Positions 8,531-17,063 of a stretch of 64,000 nt of DNA are shown here, one piece after another. This DNA comes from Acidisoma sp035492295 (GTDB lineage: Bacteria; Pseudomonadota; Alphaproteobacteria; Acetobacterales; Acetobacteraceae): contig NZ_DATJJK010000021.1 in NCBI RefSeq assembly GCF_035492295.1, positions 1-64,000 on the forward strand, given 5' to 3'. The notes beneath the pieces are model-generated. The model worked only from the letters and a program-made list of their open reading frames with translations. It had not been told where the DNA came from and did not search any database. The translations under genes were made by a program, and so were the position numbers. Position 1 is the first letter of the stretch. Each line of letters opens with the position of its first letter.

Positions 8531-9241
8531 TTAGTGGCTATCAACGAGGCTTAACGTGTTTTGAAGTGACGTGTCGAGATGCTGTCCCATCGCCTCGATT
8601 GCCGCTTCCGCGTCATGCGCGCCGAGCGCACGTGCTATCGCGCGATGCTGCACGATCGTGACCTCGCCCCAGCCAGGTTGCGGAATAGACAGATAGCGTC
8701 CTCGGTCCATCTGTGCTTTCGAGATGTCAACGGCACGCCAAAGCATGGAAAGGCCGTTGATCTCGGCGATCGCTCGATGAAATTGATCGTCCAGTCGAAT
8801 AGCCTCGGCATAGCGTTTGCGGTGTATCGCGGTCTGATGAGCGGCGATGATGTCGTCTAGTCGCTTTGTGTCTGCCTTGGTTGTCACCTCAGCCGCGCGG
8901 CGACAGCTTTCAAGCTCGAGTGCCTTTCTAATGATATAGGCCTCTTCCAACTCCGATCCGGAGATGTCAGCCACGAAAGTACCGGCTTTCGCGTAGACGT
9001 TGATCAATCCTTCGTCGCTGAGCCGTTTGACTGCCTCCCGCACTGGGGTTCGTGAGACGCCGAGTTGGTCTGCGATTTCGACCTCATTGACCGGCTGTCT
9101 TGGTCGGAGTTGGCCGATGATCACCAAGGTGCGGATCAGCTGGTAAATCTGGTCCCGCAATGGCAATTTGCGGTCCAGCGTTACCAGCTGCAACTGTAAT
9201 ACCGGCGCTTCGACCAAGGTTCCCTCGTTTGCTTGCGGCAT
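8531..9241 (-). CDS. GntR-family (FadR/FCD subfamily) transcriptional regulator
   Basis: A 236-residue protein with an N-terminal winged helix (about residues 25-90; EIADQLGVSRTPVREAVKRL is the HTH) and a helical FCD effector domain (about 100-225). The FCD metal/acid-binding residues appear in RLDDQFHRAI and in VQHRAIA plus MGQHLDTS. FCD regulators usually sense hydroxy acids, sugar acids or amino acids. It sits between the two epimerase genes on its own strand and the divergent 9713-11931 genes, and likely controls both. No clear ribosome site precedes the ATG at 9241. Confidence 0.9.
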   Translation of the reverse strand: MPQANEGTLVEAPVLQLQLVTLDRKLPLRDQIYQLIRTLVIIGQLRPRQPVNEVEIADQLGVSRTPVREAVKRLSDEGLINVYAKAGTFVADISGSELEEAYIIRKALELESCRRAAEVTTKADTKRLDDIIAAHQTAIHRKRYAEAIRLDDQFHRAIAEINGLSMLWRAVDISKAQMDRGRYLSIPQPGWGEVTIVQHRAIARALGAHDAEAAIEAMGQHLDTSLQNTLSLVDSH

Positions 9242-9712
9242 AGTTCGCGGCGTCGCAGCAAATCTGCACTACGACCCACCGAGCTTTCAGTGCCGGGGCG
9301 CGCTGCCGTCATTGTTATATCAGCGTGATGGACCAGAACCGGCCAAGTTGACGTTCTTCTCCCAGACGCGGCCATCCACTTAAAGATATTTTAACAAAAA
9401 AGGCAAGTAAAACCGTAATTTAGTCCGTTCAGGGCGCCAGTTTTGGGAAGGAATGATATGCAGAAAAATCTCCCGAGACATAGATGGAGCCGCTTGACAC
9501 GCCCGACTGATATAACAGAAGGTGAGCATGCGCTCAAATCGGCCGGTTTTATAATGGCCGTCAAGCGTGGGGGAGACGGTCTCGTTTCGTGACGGCGACC
9601 AGAGCGGCGTCCATTGGGCTGCCGAATTTCTGTATGCGCTGTCGTCCGGGAAACGATCCTCGATACCGTCAGCTGCCGAGAGGCGGCGGATGAGGCAGGG
9701 AGGACGAACAGC
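9242..9712. promoter_or_regulatory. Divergent intergenic region (471 bases) between GntR and TIM-barrel genes
   Basis: No gene is supported here. The stretch around 9375-9420 is strikingly AT-rich and contains TTAAAGATATTTTAA (9380-9394, arms TTAAA/TTTAA). A TTGACA occurs at 9494-9499 and a TATAAT at 9550-9555 inside a small inverted repeat (CGGCC 9540-9544, GGCCG 9555-9559), but neither has a well-spaced partner element. The region must hold promoters for both directions and probably the GntR operator. Confidence 0.45.
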
Positions 9713-10765
9713 ATGGCGCAGCAGAACAATTATCCCAAGCTGCACAACGCGGCATGGCCGGGCGTGGTAGGCAAAGGGGCGCCTCCGGCCGAGCCGATCA
9801 TTCCGCTCGATACATTGCTTGAGCTGACCGCTAATGCTGAGGTCGATGGCCAGGAGTTTGACGGCATTGATCTGTGGCTGGCAGATCCACACATTTCGAT
9901 CGATAGCGACAAGGACCAGGTTAAACGCGCAGTTGAGCATATCGCGCGCTATGGCCTGAAAGTCGGGTCATTTGTGGCGCCCGTTTGGGCCGGTGCCGGT
10001 GGCGGCTCCGCGATGGGTTCCGAAGACGATCGCAAGCGCTTTGTGAGCCAAGTGCGGAAAGCGGCGGCAATCGGACAGCAGATGCGCGAATTCGGGATCC
10101 GACCCACAGGTGGCATACGCGTCGACTCATCGACGAGTGTGTCGGAGTGGGACAAGGATCCCAAGGGCAACACGCTACTGATTGCCCAGACCTTTCGCGA
10201 AGCCGGCAAGGCGGCTCAGGACCACGGCGAATTCATCGTGGCAGAAGGCGAGATCTGCTGGGGAGGCATGCAGTCCTGGCGGGAGAACGTCAACCTCCTC
10301 GAAGAAGTCGGCATGCCTGGCGTTGTAGGCTATCAGGCCGACATGGCCCATTCGATGCTCTTCACCCTCGGCTATAACGCGGAGAAGGATCGACTTCTTC
10401 CGGAAGATTATGACTGGACTGATCGTTCGGTGCTGGACGTGGCGTACAAAAAAGTTGCCGATGCGCTGCGCCCCTGGACGTTTGATTTCCATGTCGCGCA
10501 GAATGACGGCACAGTGTTCGGCTCGGGTGATCATGAAAAGACCGGGCGGCATGTACAGGTGACAGATCCCAATGGGAAGCTCGATATCACCAAACACGCC
10601 GGCTATTGGTTGCGCGATGACCGCGGCGAACTGACCAGGCGGATGCGTCACATCTCTTGGGATGGCTGCATGTTTCCCAATTCTGTGATGACCGCTCAGC
10701 AGACCTGGAATGACGTTCTGGGCGCCATGCTCAAGGTACGCGAAGCCCACGGCTGGCGCGAGTAA
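9713..10765 (+). CDS. Sugar isomerase-like TIM-barrel protein
   Basis: A 350-residue protein with xylose-isomerase-like TIM-barrel character. Candidate metal ligands are the Glu in VAEGEICWGG, the Asp in GYQADMAHSM and the His in DFHVAQNDG. The start at 9713 (MAQQNNYPK) has GGGAGG 9 bases upstream; an ATG 33 codons earlier lies in non-coding-looking sequence. It is longer than the two epimerases on the other side of the regulator and only distantly similar to them. It is followed at 23 bases by a Gfo/Idh/MocA dehydrogenase, so the two enzymes probably act in sequence on one sugar or polyol. The exact reaction is unknown. Confidence 0.8.
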   Translation: MAQQNNYPKLHNAAWPGVVGKGAPPAEPIIPLDTLLELTANAEVDGQEFDGIDLWLADPHISIDSDKDQVKRAVEHIARYGLKVGSFVAPVWAGAGGGSAMGSEDDRKRFVSQVRKAAAIGQQMREFGIRPTGGIRVDSSTSVSEWDKDPKGNTLLIAQTFREAGKAAQDHGEFIVAEGEICWGGMQSWRENVNLLEEVGMPGVVGYQADMAHSMLFTLGYNAEKDRLLPEDYDWTDRSVLDVAYKKVADALRPWTFDFHVAQNDGTVFGSGDHEKTGRHVQVTDPNGKLDITKHAGYWLRDDRGELTRRMRHISWDGCMFPNSVMTAQQTWNDVLGAMLKVREAHGWRE

Positions 10766-10788
10766 CCCGGGATCCAGGCAACACACAA

Positions 10789-11931
10789 ATGGAAAAGAAA
10801 AAACTCAACGTTGGCCTTGTCGGCGCTGGATTCATGGGGCGCACCCATAGCAACGCCTTCCGGCAAGTCGGTGAATTCTTCAAGCTCGACTATCAGCCGG
10901 TGCTAAAGGCGGTCGCCACGCGCAACGCGCAGAGTGCCGCGGACTTCGCGGTCAACTGGGGCTTTGAGAGTTGGGAAGACGACTGGCGTAAGTTGATCGA
11001 GCGCAAGGATATCGACGTCATCGATATCGCAAGCCCGAACGATACGCATGCCGAAATCGCTATCGCCGCCGCACAGGCCGGAAAAATGGTGATGAGCGAG
11101 AAGCCGCTGGGTCGCAACGCCGCAGAATCAGAGCAGATGGTTGCGGCGGTGGAAGCGGCCAAGGTGCCCAACATGGTATGGTACAATTACCGGCGGGTGC
11201 CGGCCGTCACGCTCGCCAAGCAACTGATTGATGACGGTCGGCTTGGCCGCATCTTCCATTATCGGGCGAAATTCCTGCAGGACTGGACGATATCGGCAGA
11301 TGTGCCACAGGGGGGGGCAGGGACCTGGCGTCTAGATGCTCAGGTCGCCGGCAGCGGTGTAACCGGCGATTTGCTGGCGCACTGCATCGACACAGCACTT
11401 TGGTTCAATGGTTCGATCGACAGCGTGACGGCGGCGACCGAGACCTTCGTCAAGCAGCGGACGCACGCGGTGAGTGGCAAGGTCGAGGATGTCAAGATTG
11501 ACGACGCTAGCGCCTTCCTCGCCCGCTTTCACAACGGTTCGCTCGCGACCTTTGAGGCGACCCGTTATGCGCGTGGGCACAAGGCGCTTTACACGCTTGA
11601 AATCAATGGCGAGCACGCGTCCATTGCCTGGGACCTGCATGACCTGCATCGGCTGTCATTCTTCGATCATGGCGATGAGGGGCAACTACGTGGCTGGCGT
11701 TCCATCCACATAACCGATGGCGATCATCCTTATATGCGTCACTGGTGGGTGCCGGGTCTGCAGATCGGCTACGAGCATACCTTCATCCACCAGGCGGCTG
11801 ATTTCATCCAAGGCCTGAGCAGTGGCCAACCGGCGACACCGACCTTTCGCGACGCGCTGAAGACCGATTATGTCACGGATGCGGTGCTGGCCTCCGCGCG
11901 ATCGGGCCGTTGGGAGCAGGTCAGGAGCTGA
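10789..11931 (+). CDS. Gfo/Idh/MocA family NAD(P)-dependent oxidoreductase
   Basis: A 380-residue dehydrogenase. The Rossmann motif is at the N-terminus (GLVGAGFMGRTHSNAF), followed by SPNDTHAEIA and the family's EKPLG catalytic lysine motif (about residue 105). The C-terminal alpha/beta sheet domain binds the substrate, and the HWWVPGLQIGYEHTFIHQ segment recalls the His-containing active site of sugar and inositol dehydrogenases. Spacing of 23 bases from the preceding TIM-barrel gene suggests co-transcription. The likely role is oxidation of a sugar or cyclitol to the keto form used by the neighbouring isomerases; the substrate is inferred only by class. Confidence 0.9.
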   Translation: MEKKKLNVGLVGAGFMGRTHSNAFRQVGEFFKLDYQPVLKAVATRNAQSAADFAVNWGFESWEDDWRKLIERKDIDVIDIASPNDTHAEIAIAAAQAGKMVMSEKPLGRNAAESEQMVAAVEAAKVPNMVWYNYRRVPAVTLAKQLIDDGRLGRIFHYRAKFLQDWTISADVPQGGAGTWRLDAQVAGSGVTGDLLAHCIDTALWFNGSIDSVTAATETFVKQRTHAVSGKVEDVKIDDASAFLARFHNGSLATFEATRYARGHKALYTLEINGEHASIAWDLHDLHRLSFFDHGDEGQLRGWRSIHITDGDHPYMRHWWVPGLQIGYEHTFIHQAADFIQGLSSGQPATPTFRDALKTDYVTDAVLASARSGRWEQVRS

Positions 11932-12030
11932 GCGCCATAACGACGGTCGATTGGGCGACCACGCTGCCGATCCGGGTGCAGGGTGTGGCCAAAAGCTTTC
12001 TTGCCACGCGCCATTGAGGGCTGATTGGAC

Positions 12031-12048
12031 TTGCCCCGCCAGGGGCAA
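12031..12048. terminator. Hairpin in the gap after the dehydrogenase
   Basis: TTGCCCC (12031-12037) and GGGGCAA (12042-12048) form a 7-bp stem with a 4-base loop, 100 bases after the dehydrogenase stop. The sequence after it (tcggtcatgttt) is only weakly T-rich. It could end the 9713-11931 transcript. Confidence 0.35.
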
Positions 12049-12405
12049 TCGGTCATGTTTGATGAAGTAATAAAGTCGGTGTCAAAAGTGCCGATAGACG
12101 AAACGGTACCTCTAAACCTGGTCCTCGCGCTTGCGGAATAATCGCGCCCATACGAGTAAGCGAGATGCCACCGATGCAACGCGGGGGCTTGGATGTCGGA
12201 TTGGCCGCGATGAACGGCTTTGGTGACAGGGCGGGCTGTTCGCTCGTGGCGAGGTGGGGCGGTTAAAGCGCTTTTGGCTAGGCCGGGAAGCCAGGCTTTA
12301 GTCCAAAGGAAGTATTCAGCGATGTTGCAGCCACCTCGGTGAAACGGCTAACGTTACGCAGAATAAAAGTCCGCACAAAGTGGACGATAAAAAAGGAAAT
12401 GGGGC
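12049..12405. promoter_or_regulatory. Upstream region of the ABC importer operon
   Basis: No gene is supported in this 357-base stretch. It contains a perfect 10-bp palindrome AAAGCGCTTT (12265-12274) with the central CG typical of LacI/GalR-type operators, and TAACGTTA (12349-12356) closer to the gene. The last 40 bases are A-rich and carry an AAAAAAGGAAATGGGG translation-initiation region before the ATG at 12406. Which regulator acts here is not clear: the adjacent one is GntR-type. Confidence 0.35.
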
Positions 12406-13905
12406 ATGTCTGAGAAAGAGCCTTCTTTGCCTGCGCTCACCCTACCGACTGACAGCCTATCCCTGCCGCGACGCAGCCTGCTGACAGGGGCGGCCGCATT
12501 GGGAGCGACGGCACTCTATGCGCCAAACATCGCCCGTGCTCAGGGCAAGGAGGCGCACCCCCTCGCCGGGAAGTCGATCCATATGTCGATCCTCGGCGTT
12601 GCCGGTTGGCTGCCGAGCAGCCTCGGCGTCGACATGTCTCCGGACTTCGCAAAATACGTCAAGGACCGCTACAACTACGACGTGACCTTCTCCTTCGCCG
12701 GTGCGCCATTCGGCGCGTTGTTCCAGAAAGCCGCCACTTCTCTGGCGACCAAGAGCCAAGAGTACAACATCATCATCAGCGACAGCCAATGGCTCGGCGC
12801 GCTGGCGACACCGAAATGGATCGTCAAGCTTAACGACATCATTGCCAAGGATCCGGCGCTCAACATCGACTGGTATGCGCCGGTGGTGCGCGCGGCCTAT
12901 CAGGTCTATCCGGACGGCACCGACAACCTCTACGGCTTTCCGCAGGTCGGCGATGTCGAAGGCATCTTCATCCGCAAGGACTGGCTGGAAGCGCCCGGCG
13001 AGGCTGACGCCTACAAGGCCAAATACGGCACGCCGATGCCGATGACCTGGGAAGACTTCGAGAAGATGGATTTGGACGATTGGAAGAAGCTGGTTGCCTT
13101 CTTCAACCGTCCGGAGAAGGGCTATTACGGCATCGCGATGCAGTATTCCCGCGAATACGACGCGGTCAGCTGCCCCCTGATTTCCTTCATCCGCAGCATG
13201 GGCGGCGATATCTGGGACCCCAAGACAGGGCAGGTCGAGGGGATTATGAACACGCCTCTCAACGCGAAGGCCATGGAACTCTATAAGTCCATGCTGCAGT
13301 GGAATCCGCCGGGTGCGCTGAACTACTTCATCGCCGAAGTCGTCGATGCCTTCACCCAGGGCAAGGTCTTTGCCGCTTGGCAGTGGGTGGCGACTGGTGC
13401 GACGATGGTGCCGGACGCCCTCAAGGGCAAGGTGATGGTGGTGCCCCCGCCTGGCTTCAAGGATGCCAGCGGGAAGCTCAACCGCAATTACATCATCGGC
13501 GGTCAGCCATGGGTCATCAACGCCTTCAATGATGACGCCCATATGCGCGTCGCCTTCGACTTCATGCGCTGGTGGTACCTGCCGGAGACATCGGCCAACT
13601 ATCTCAAGCGGGGTGGCCTGCCTTGCGACAAGGCGACACTCACCAGTCCCGGCTTTGATGACGTCTATCCATGGAACCGCACCTATAAATACATGCTGCA
13701 GCGGAGCACGGACTTCTGGCATGATCCGCGCTACGCGGAAATGTTGGCGACCCAGCAGGAAGGTTGGACCGGTTACATGACCGGGCAGTTGAAAAATCCC
13801 GCGCATGTGCTGGATTATATTGCCTGCCGGCAGCAGGGCATCCTGTATGATGAGGGTACCGCGGACAAAGCGCCGAGCGGCGCCTGCAACGGTATTCGGC
13901 TTTAA
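12406..13905 (+). CDS. ABC transporter extracellular solute-binding protein, Tat-exported
   Basis: A 499-residue periplasmic binding protein (family 1 type, large). The N-terminus has a twin-arginine signal (P21-R22-R23-S-L-L, hydrophobic core, cleavage likely after A-R-A45). The mature part has features of sugar/polyol-binding proteins, such as the GGQPWVINAF hinge-like segment. It opens a six-gene importer operon; the first permease starts 2 bases after its stop. By gene set and ATPase type the system resembles the glycerol importer GlpSTPQV, in which GlpV is the binding protein, so a polyol or small sugar acid is a fair guess, but the ligand is unproven. Confidence 0.87.
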   Translation: MSEKEPSLPALTLPTDSLSLPRRSLLTGAAALGATALYAPNIARAQGKEAHPLAGKSIHMSILGVAGWLPSSLGVDMSPDFAKYVKDRYNYDVTFSFAGAPFGALFQKAATSLATKSQEYNIIISDSQWLGALATPKWIVKLNDIIAKDPALNIDWYAPVVRAAYQVYPDGTDNLYGFPQVGDVEGIFIRKDWLEAPGEADAYKAKYGTPMPMTWEDFEKMDLDDWKKLVAFFNRPEKGYYGIAMQYSREYDAVSCPLISFIRSMGGDIWDPKTGQVEGIMNTPLNAKAMELYKSMLQWNPPGALNYFIAEVVDAFTQGKVFAAWQWVATGATMVPDALKGKVMVVPPPGFKDASGKLNRNYIIGGQPWVINAFNDDAHMRVAFDFMRWWYLPETSANYLKRGGLPCDKATLTSPGFDDVYPWNRTYKYMLQRSTDFWHDPRYAEMLATQQEGWTGYMTGQLKNPAHVLDYIACRQQGILYDEGTADKAPSGACNGIRL

Positions 13906-13907
13906 GC

Positions 13908-14882
13908 ATGAAGCCCGGTGCGCCAGCGACCTTGAGCCCGTCGCACGACGCGCCTGCGGCTAGATTTGCGTTCTGGGAGGACTTCACCCGGTTCCTTGGC
14001 CGGCGTGAAGTTCTCCCGTTGCTTCTCTTGCTGCCGGTGCTCATCTTCTTCATCGTCTGGAACCTGATCCCGACCTTGTGGCTTTTGGGGTTGGGCTTCT
14101 ATCGGTTCTCACTGACGAGTGGGCATCCGCCGCGCTTCGCGGGCCTTTACAACTATCGGACCATCCTGAACGATTCCGGGATATGGCTCGATCTCAGCCG
14201 AACCTTTCTTTTCGTGTTCTTCGCCGTGGCTCTGGAGACGGTGCTTGGGATGGCACTCGGCCTGCTGTTCTGGAACAGTCATCGACTGCCGGGTCGCCGC
14301 ATCGCTCTCACCATGCTTTTCGCGCCGATGGTGCTGACCCCAGTAGCCTCGGGCACCTTCTGGCGTCTCATCTATGACCCGACCTTCGGCGTGCTCAATT
14401 TCTTCATCCGCGGCCTTGGCTTTCACAGCGTCGATTTCCTGGGCAACAGCAGCGTGGCCTTCGGCGCGGTGCTCGCGGTCGATATCTGGATGTGGACGCC
14501 GTTCATGGTGCTGATGACGCTGGCGGCGCTGGCCTCGGTGCCGAAGGCAGAACTGGAAGCGGCCGAGATCGATCGTCTTGCCTGGCATCAGCGGCTGCGG
14601 CTGATCGTGCTCCACCATGGCAAGTTCATCCTGATGCTGGGCATTCTTCTGCGCACCATTGATGCCTTCAAGACCATGGATCTCATTTACGACATGACCT
14701 ATGGCGGACCCGGCTCAACGACGCAGCTCGTCGCCATGACGCTTTATCGGCGCGCCTTCGAGGCCTTCAATATGGGGTTTTCATCTGCGCTCGCCGTAAT
14801 CCTGCTGCTGATCTCTATTGCCTTCACGGCCACGTTCATCTTCGTATTGCATTGGCGTGAGCGGCGGGAGGCATCGCCATGA
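13908..14882 (+). CDS. ABC transporter permease (MalF/UgpA type)
   Basis: A 324-residue inner-membrane protein with about six transmembrane helices (the first at roughly residues 40-62, FFIVWNLIPTLWLLGLGFY) and a binding-protein-dependent transport domain. The cytoplasmic EAA loop is EAAEIDRLAWHQRL...VLHH. The usual Gly after EAA-x-x-D and the terminal Leu-Pro are missing, so the coupling helix to the ATPase is atypical. The gene starts 2 bases after the binding protein and overlaps the next permease by 4 bases (ATGA), indicating translational coupling. Confidence 0.9.
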   Translation: MKPGAPATLSPSHDAPAARFAFWEDFTRFLGRREVLPLLLLLPVLIFFIVWNLIPTLWLLGLGFYRFSLTSGHPPRFAGLYNYRTILNDSGIWLDLSRTFLFVFFAVALETVLGMALGLLFWNSHRLPGRRIALTMLFAPMVLTPVASGTFWRLIYDPTFGVLNFFIRGLGFHSVDFLGNSSVAFGAVLAVDIWMWTPFMVLMTLAALASVPKAELEAAEIDRLAWHQRLRLIVLHHGKFILMLGILLRTIDAFKTMDLIYDMTYGGPGSTTQLVAMTLYRRAFEAFNMGFSSALAVILLLISIAFTATFIFVLHWRERREASP

Positions 14883-15712
14883 GACAAACAACCTGGCGCG
14901 AGCACGGCTATCACGCATTGCTCTGGCTGGTGGCGCTGATCTTTTTCGCGCCCATTATCTGGATCGTGCTCTGTTCGTTCAAGACGGCGGATCAAATTCT
15001 GGCCGTCCCACCCAAACTCATCTTCACACCGACCGTCGCCAACTATGCCAAGCTCTTTTCGAGCAGTGCCTTTCCACGGGAGCTGTTCAACAGCGCCGTC
15101 CTGTCGGTGGCGGCGGTTGTGATCGCAGTTGCCGTGTCGTTCCTGGCTGCCTTTTCATTTTCCCGGTTCAAGCCGGCGGGCACGAATTTCCTGATGTTCC
15201 TGCTGCTCTCCATCCGCATGTTGCCGGGGTCGGCCGCTATTCTGCCGGTCTACCTCATGTATGTGGCCTTCGGCTGGAAGGACAGCTATGCGGGTATGAT
15301 CCTGTTTTACGCCATGTTCTCCATCCCCTTCTCGGTCTGGATCCTGAAGGGCTTCATTGACGGCGTCTCCCCGCGCTTTGATGAGACAGGCATCATCAAC
15401 GGTGCCTCCTGGCTTCGGATCATCGCGCGCACCATTCTGCCGCAGGTAATGCCGGGTGTGATCGCCGCCTCCATCTTCAATTTCATTTTTGTTTGGAATG
15501 AATTCCTGTTCAACTACATCATCGGGGGACTTTCGACCTCCAATATTCCGGTGGCGCTGGCCAGCGGTCTTTATTCCAATGGCGGCGTTGACTGGACTTT
15601 CATCTCAGCCTTGACCACGGTTTATATCGTGCCGCCGATCCTGGTCGTCTATTTCTTCCAGCGTTACTTGCTGGTGGGCATGACCTTCGGCACCGTGCGC
15701 GGGGAAGTGTAA
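14879..15712 (+). CDS. ABC transporter permease (MalG/UgpE type)
   Basis: A 277-residue permease with six predicted transmembrane helices and a normal EAA-type loop (DETGIINGASWLRIIARTIL followed by P). It begins within the stop region of the preceding permease (ATGA) and its stop TAA overlaps the ATG of the next small membrane protein by one base. The loop of this subunit looks canonical while that of its partner permease is degenerate, which parallels the asymmetry of the two ATPases. Confidence 0.9.
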   Translation: MRQTTWREHGYHALLWLVALIFFAPIIWIVLCSFKTADQILAVPPKLIFTPTVANYAKLFSSSAFPRELFNSAVLSVAAVVIAVAVSFLAAFSFSRFKPAGTNFLMFLLLSIRMLPGSAAILPVYLMYVAFGWKDSYAGMILFYAMFSIPFSVWILKGFIDGVSPRFDETGIINGASWLRIIARTILPQVMPGVIAASIFNFIFVWNEFLFNYIIGGLSTSNIPVALASGLYSNGGVDWTFISALTTVYIVPPILVVYFFQRYLLVGMTFGTVRGEV

Positions 15713-15987
15713 TGCGCGGAATTGTGCCACGCGCGGAACTCGCGCTCATCCTCATCATGGTTCTAGGCTTCTTGCTGATCGTGCAGCAATGGAGCTTCGG
15801 CCTCTATCAGATCGGACTTCTGACCGTCATGACGGCCACGATCCTCAATATCGCAGTGGGCAACCTGCCGCGCACCGCGGGTCTTTGGCAGGCACTGCGC
15901 CTTACCGTGCTGCTGCTCTTCATTGTCGCCGCCGTCTTCGTCATCGGGATCCTTCTGGTCCCCTATCTTGCGCGGCTCGGCGGATGA
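15712..15987 (+). CDS. Small integral membrane protein of the importer operon
   Basis: A 91-residue hydrophobic protein with two to three predicted transmembrane segments (about residues 8-25, 32-50, 62-88) and no recognised family. It lies between the permeases and the ATPases with one- and four-base overlaps, so it is clearly made with the transporter. Glycerol-type GlpSTPQV operons also carry a roughly 90-residue membrane protein (DUF2160); this one has the same size and place but I cannot claim sequence homology by eye. It may be an accessory subunit. Confidence 0.75.
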   Translation: MRGIVPRAELALILIMVLGFLLIVQQWSFGLYQIGLLTVMTATILNIAVGNLPRTAGLWQALRLTVLLLFIVAAVFVIGILLVPYLARLGG

Positions 15988-17063
15988 GCACAGTGCGGCT
16001 TGAAGGCGTCAGCCGATCCTACCGTAATGTCCGCGCGCTGGATGATGTCACGGTCGAGATCGCGTCACGCAGCCTTACCGTACTCTGCGGGCCGCCGGCC
16101 GCAGGCAAATCGGTGCTGCTCCGGCTGCTGGTCGGTCTGGAGCAGCCGAGTGCGGGTCGCATTCTTATCGATGACCGAGACATCACCGACCTTCCAGCGG
16201 CGCAGCGCCGGATCGGCTATGTGCCGCAATCCTTCGCCCTTTTCCCGCATGTCAGCGTCTTCGACAATATCGCCTATCCGCTGACCTTGCAGAAAGTGGG
16301 ACGCGCCGAAATCAAGCGCCGCGTCGACCAGGTTGCAGATATTTTGCGGATCAAACCGTTGCTGTCCAAGCGCCCCGCTCAGCTCAGCGGCGGGGAAAAG
16401 CAACGGACGGCGATTGCCCGCGGCATGTTGAAAAACGCCGAGCTCTTCCTTTTAGATGATCCGCTCGTCGGCCTTGATTTCAAGCTCCGTGAGAGTCTGA
16501 TGGAGGATCTCAAGGACATGCGGGCCGAGCTTGGCGCGACCTTCCTCTATGTGACCTCCGACAGCCTGGAGGCGCTGACCATGGCCGAGAACCTGATCGT
16601 GCTCGATGCCGGTCGTGTCGTCGATGTCAATGCGGCCGGCGACCTGTATCGCACCCCCCGGCATCTCCGTGCGGCGGAGCTCGTCGGCTTCCCACGCTGT
16701 AACATGCTGGCCGGCAGGCTGGAACCGGGCAGCCTATGCCGTACCGGGATCGTCGATTTTCACCTTTCGGCACCGACCAATTTCGTTGGCGAGGTCGCCG
16801 TCGCTGCCCGTCCGGAGCATCTTTTGCATGACCCCGGCGGGATGCCGTCAACGATCCGCCTGATGGAGAATATCGGCGCGGAATGCGTCGTCTATTTCGA
16901 GACCGGGGGCGAGACCCTTGTCACCTCCGTGCCATCACCGAGTGTGGCGCATTTGGACATGGGCTCGCCCTTTCCCTTCGCGATCAATGTCGACGGGCTT
17001 CTGGTCTATGACCGCGCCTCCGGAGCACTGCTGGGTCGCGGCCAAGGGGGCCAGAATGCCTGA
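15984..17063 (+). CDS. ABC transporter ATP-binding protein, GlpS-like, degenerate Walker B and H-loop
   Basis: A 359-residue ATPase with a C-terminal regulatory (TOBE/OB-like) region. Walker A is normal (G36-P-P-A-A-G-K-S43), the Q-loop is Q82 and the signature is normal (L134-S-G-G-E138). The catalytic Glu after Walker B is Asp (L-L-D158-D159-P) and the switch His is Ser (Y-V-T-S192-D). It should therefore bind ATP but hydrolyse poorly with its own Walker site. Its intact signature complements the partner ATPase at 17056, which has the opposite pattern. The start at 15984 overlaps the preceding stop (ATGA); a longer frame upstream only reads through the small membrane protein. Confidence 0.9.
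   Translation: MSTVRLEGVSRSYRNVRALDDVTVEIASRSLTVLCGPPAAGKSVLLRLLVGLEQPSAGRILIDDRDITDLPAAQRRIGYVPQSFALFPHVSVFDNIAYPLTLQKVGRAEIKRRVDQVADILRIKPLLSKRPAQLSGGEKQRTAIARGMLKNAELFLLDDPLVGLDFKLRESLMEDLKDMRAELGATFLYVTSDSLEALTMAENLIVLDAGRVVDVNAAGDLYRTPRHLRAAELVGFPRCNMLAGRLEPGSLCRTGIVDFHLSAPTNFVGEVAVAARPEHLLHDPGGMPSTIRLMENIGAECVVYFETGGETLVTSVPSPSVAHLDMGSPFPFAINVDGLLVYDRASGALLGRGQGGQNA

Noticed and set aside
9494..9516. TTGACA followed by TATAAC as a promoter for the TIM-barrel gene
   Set aside because: The spacing is only 11 bases, too short for a sigma-70 promoter.
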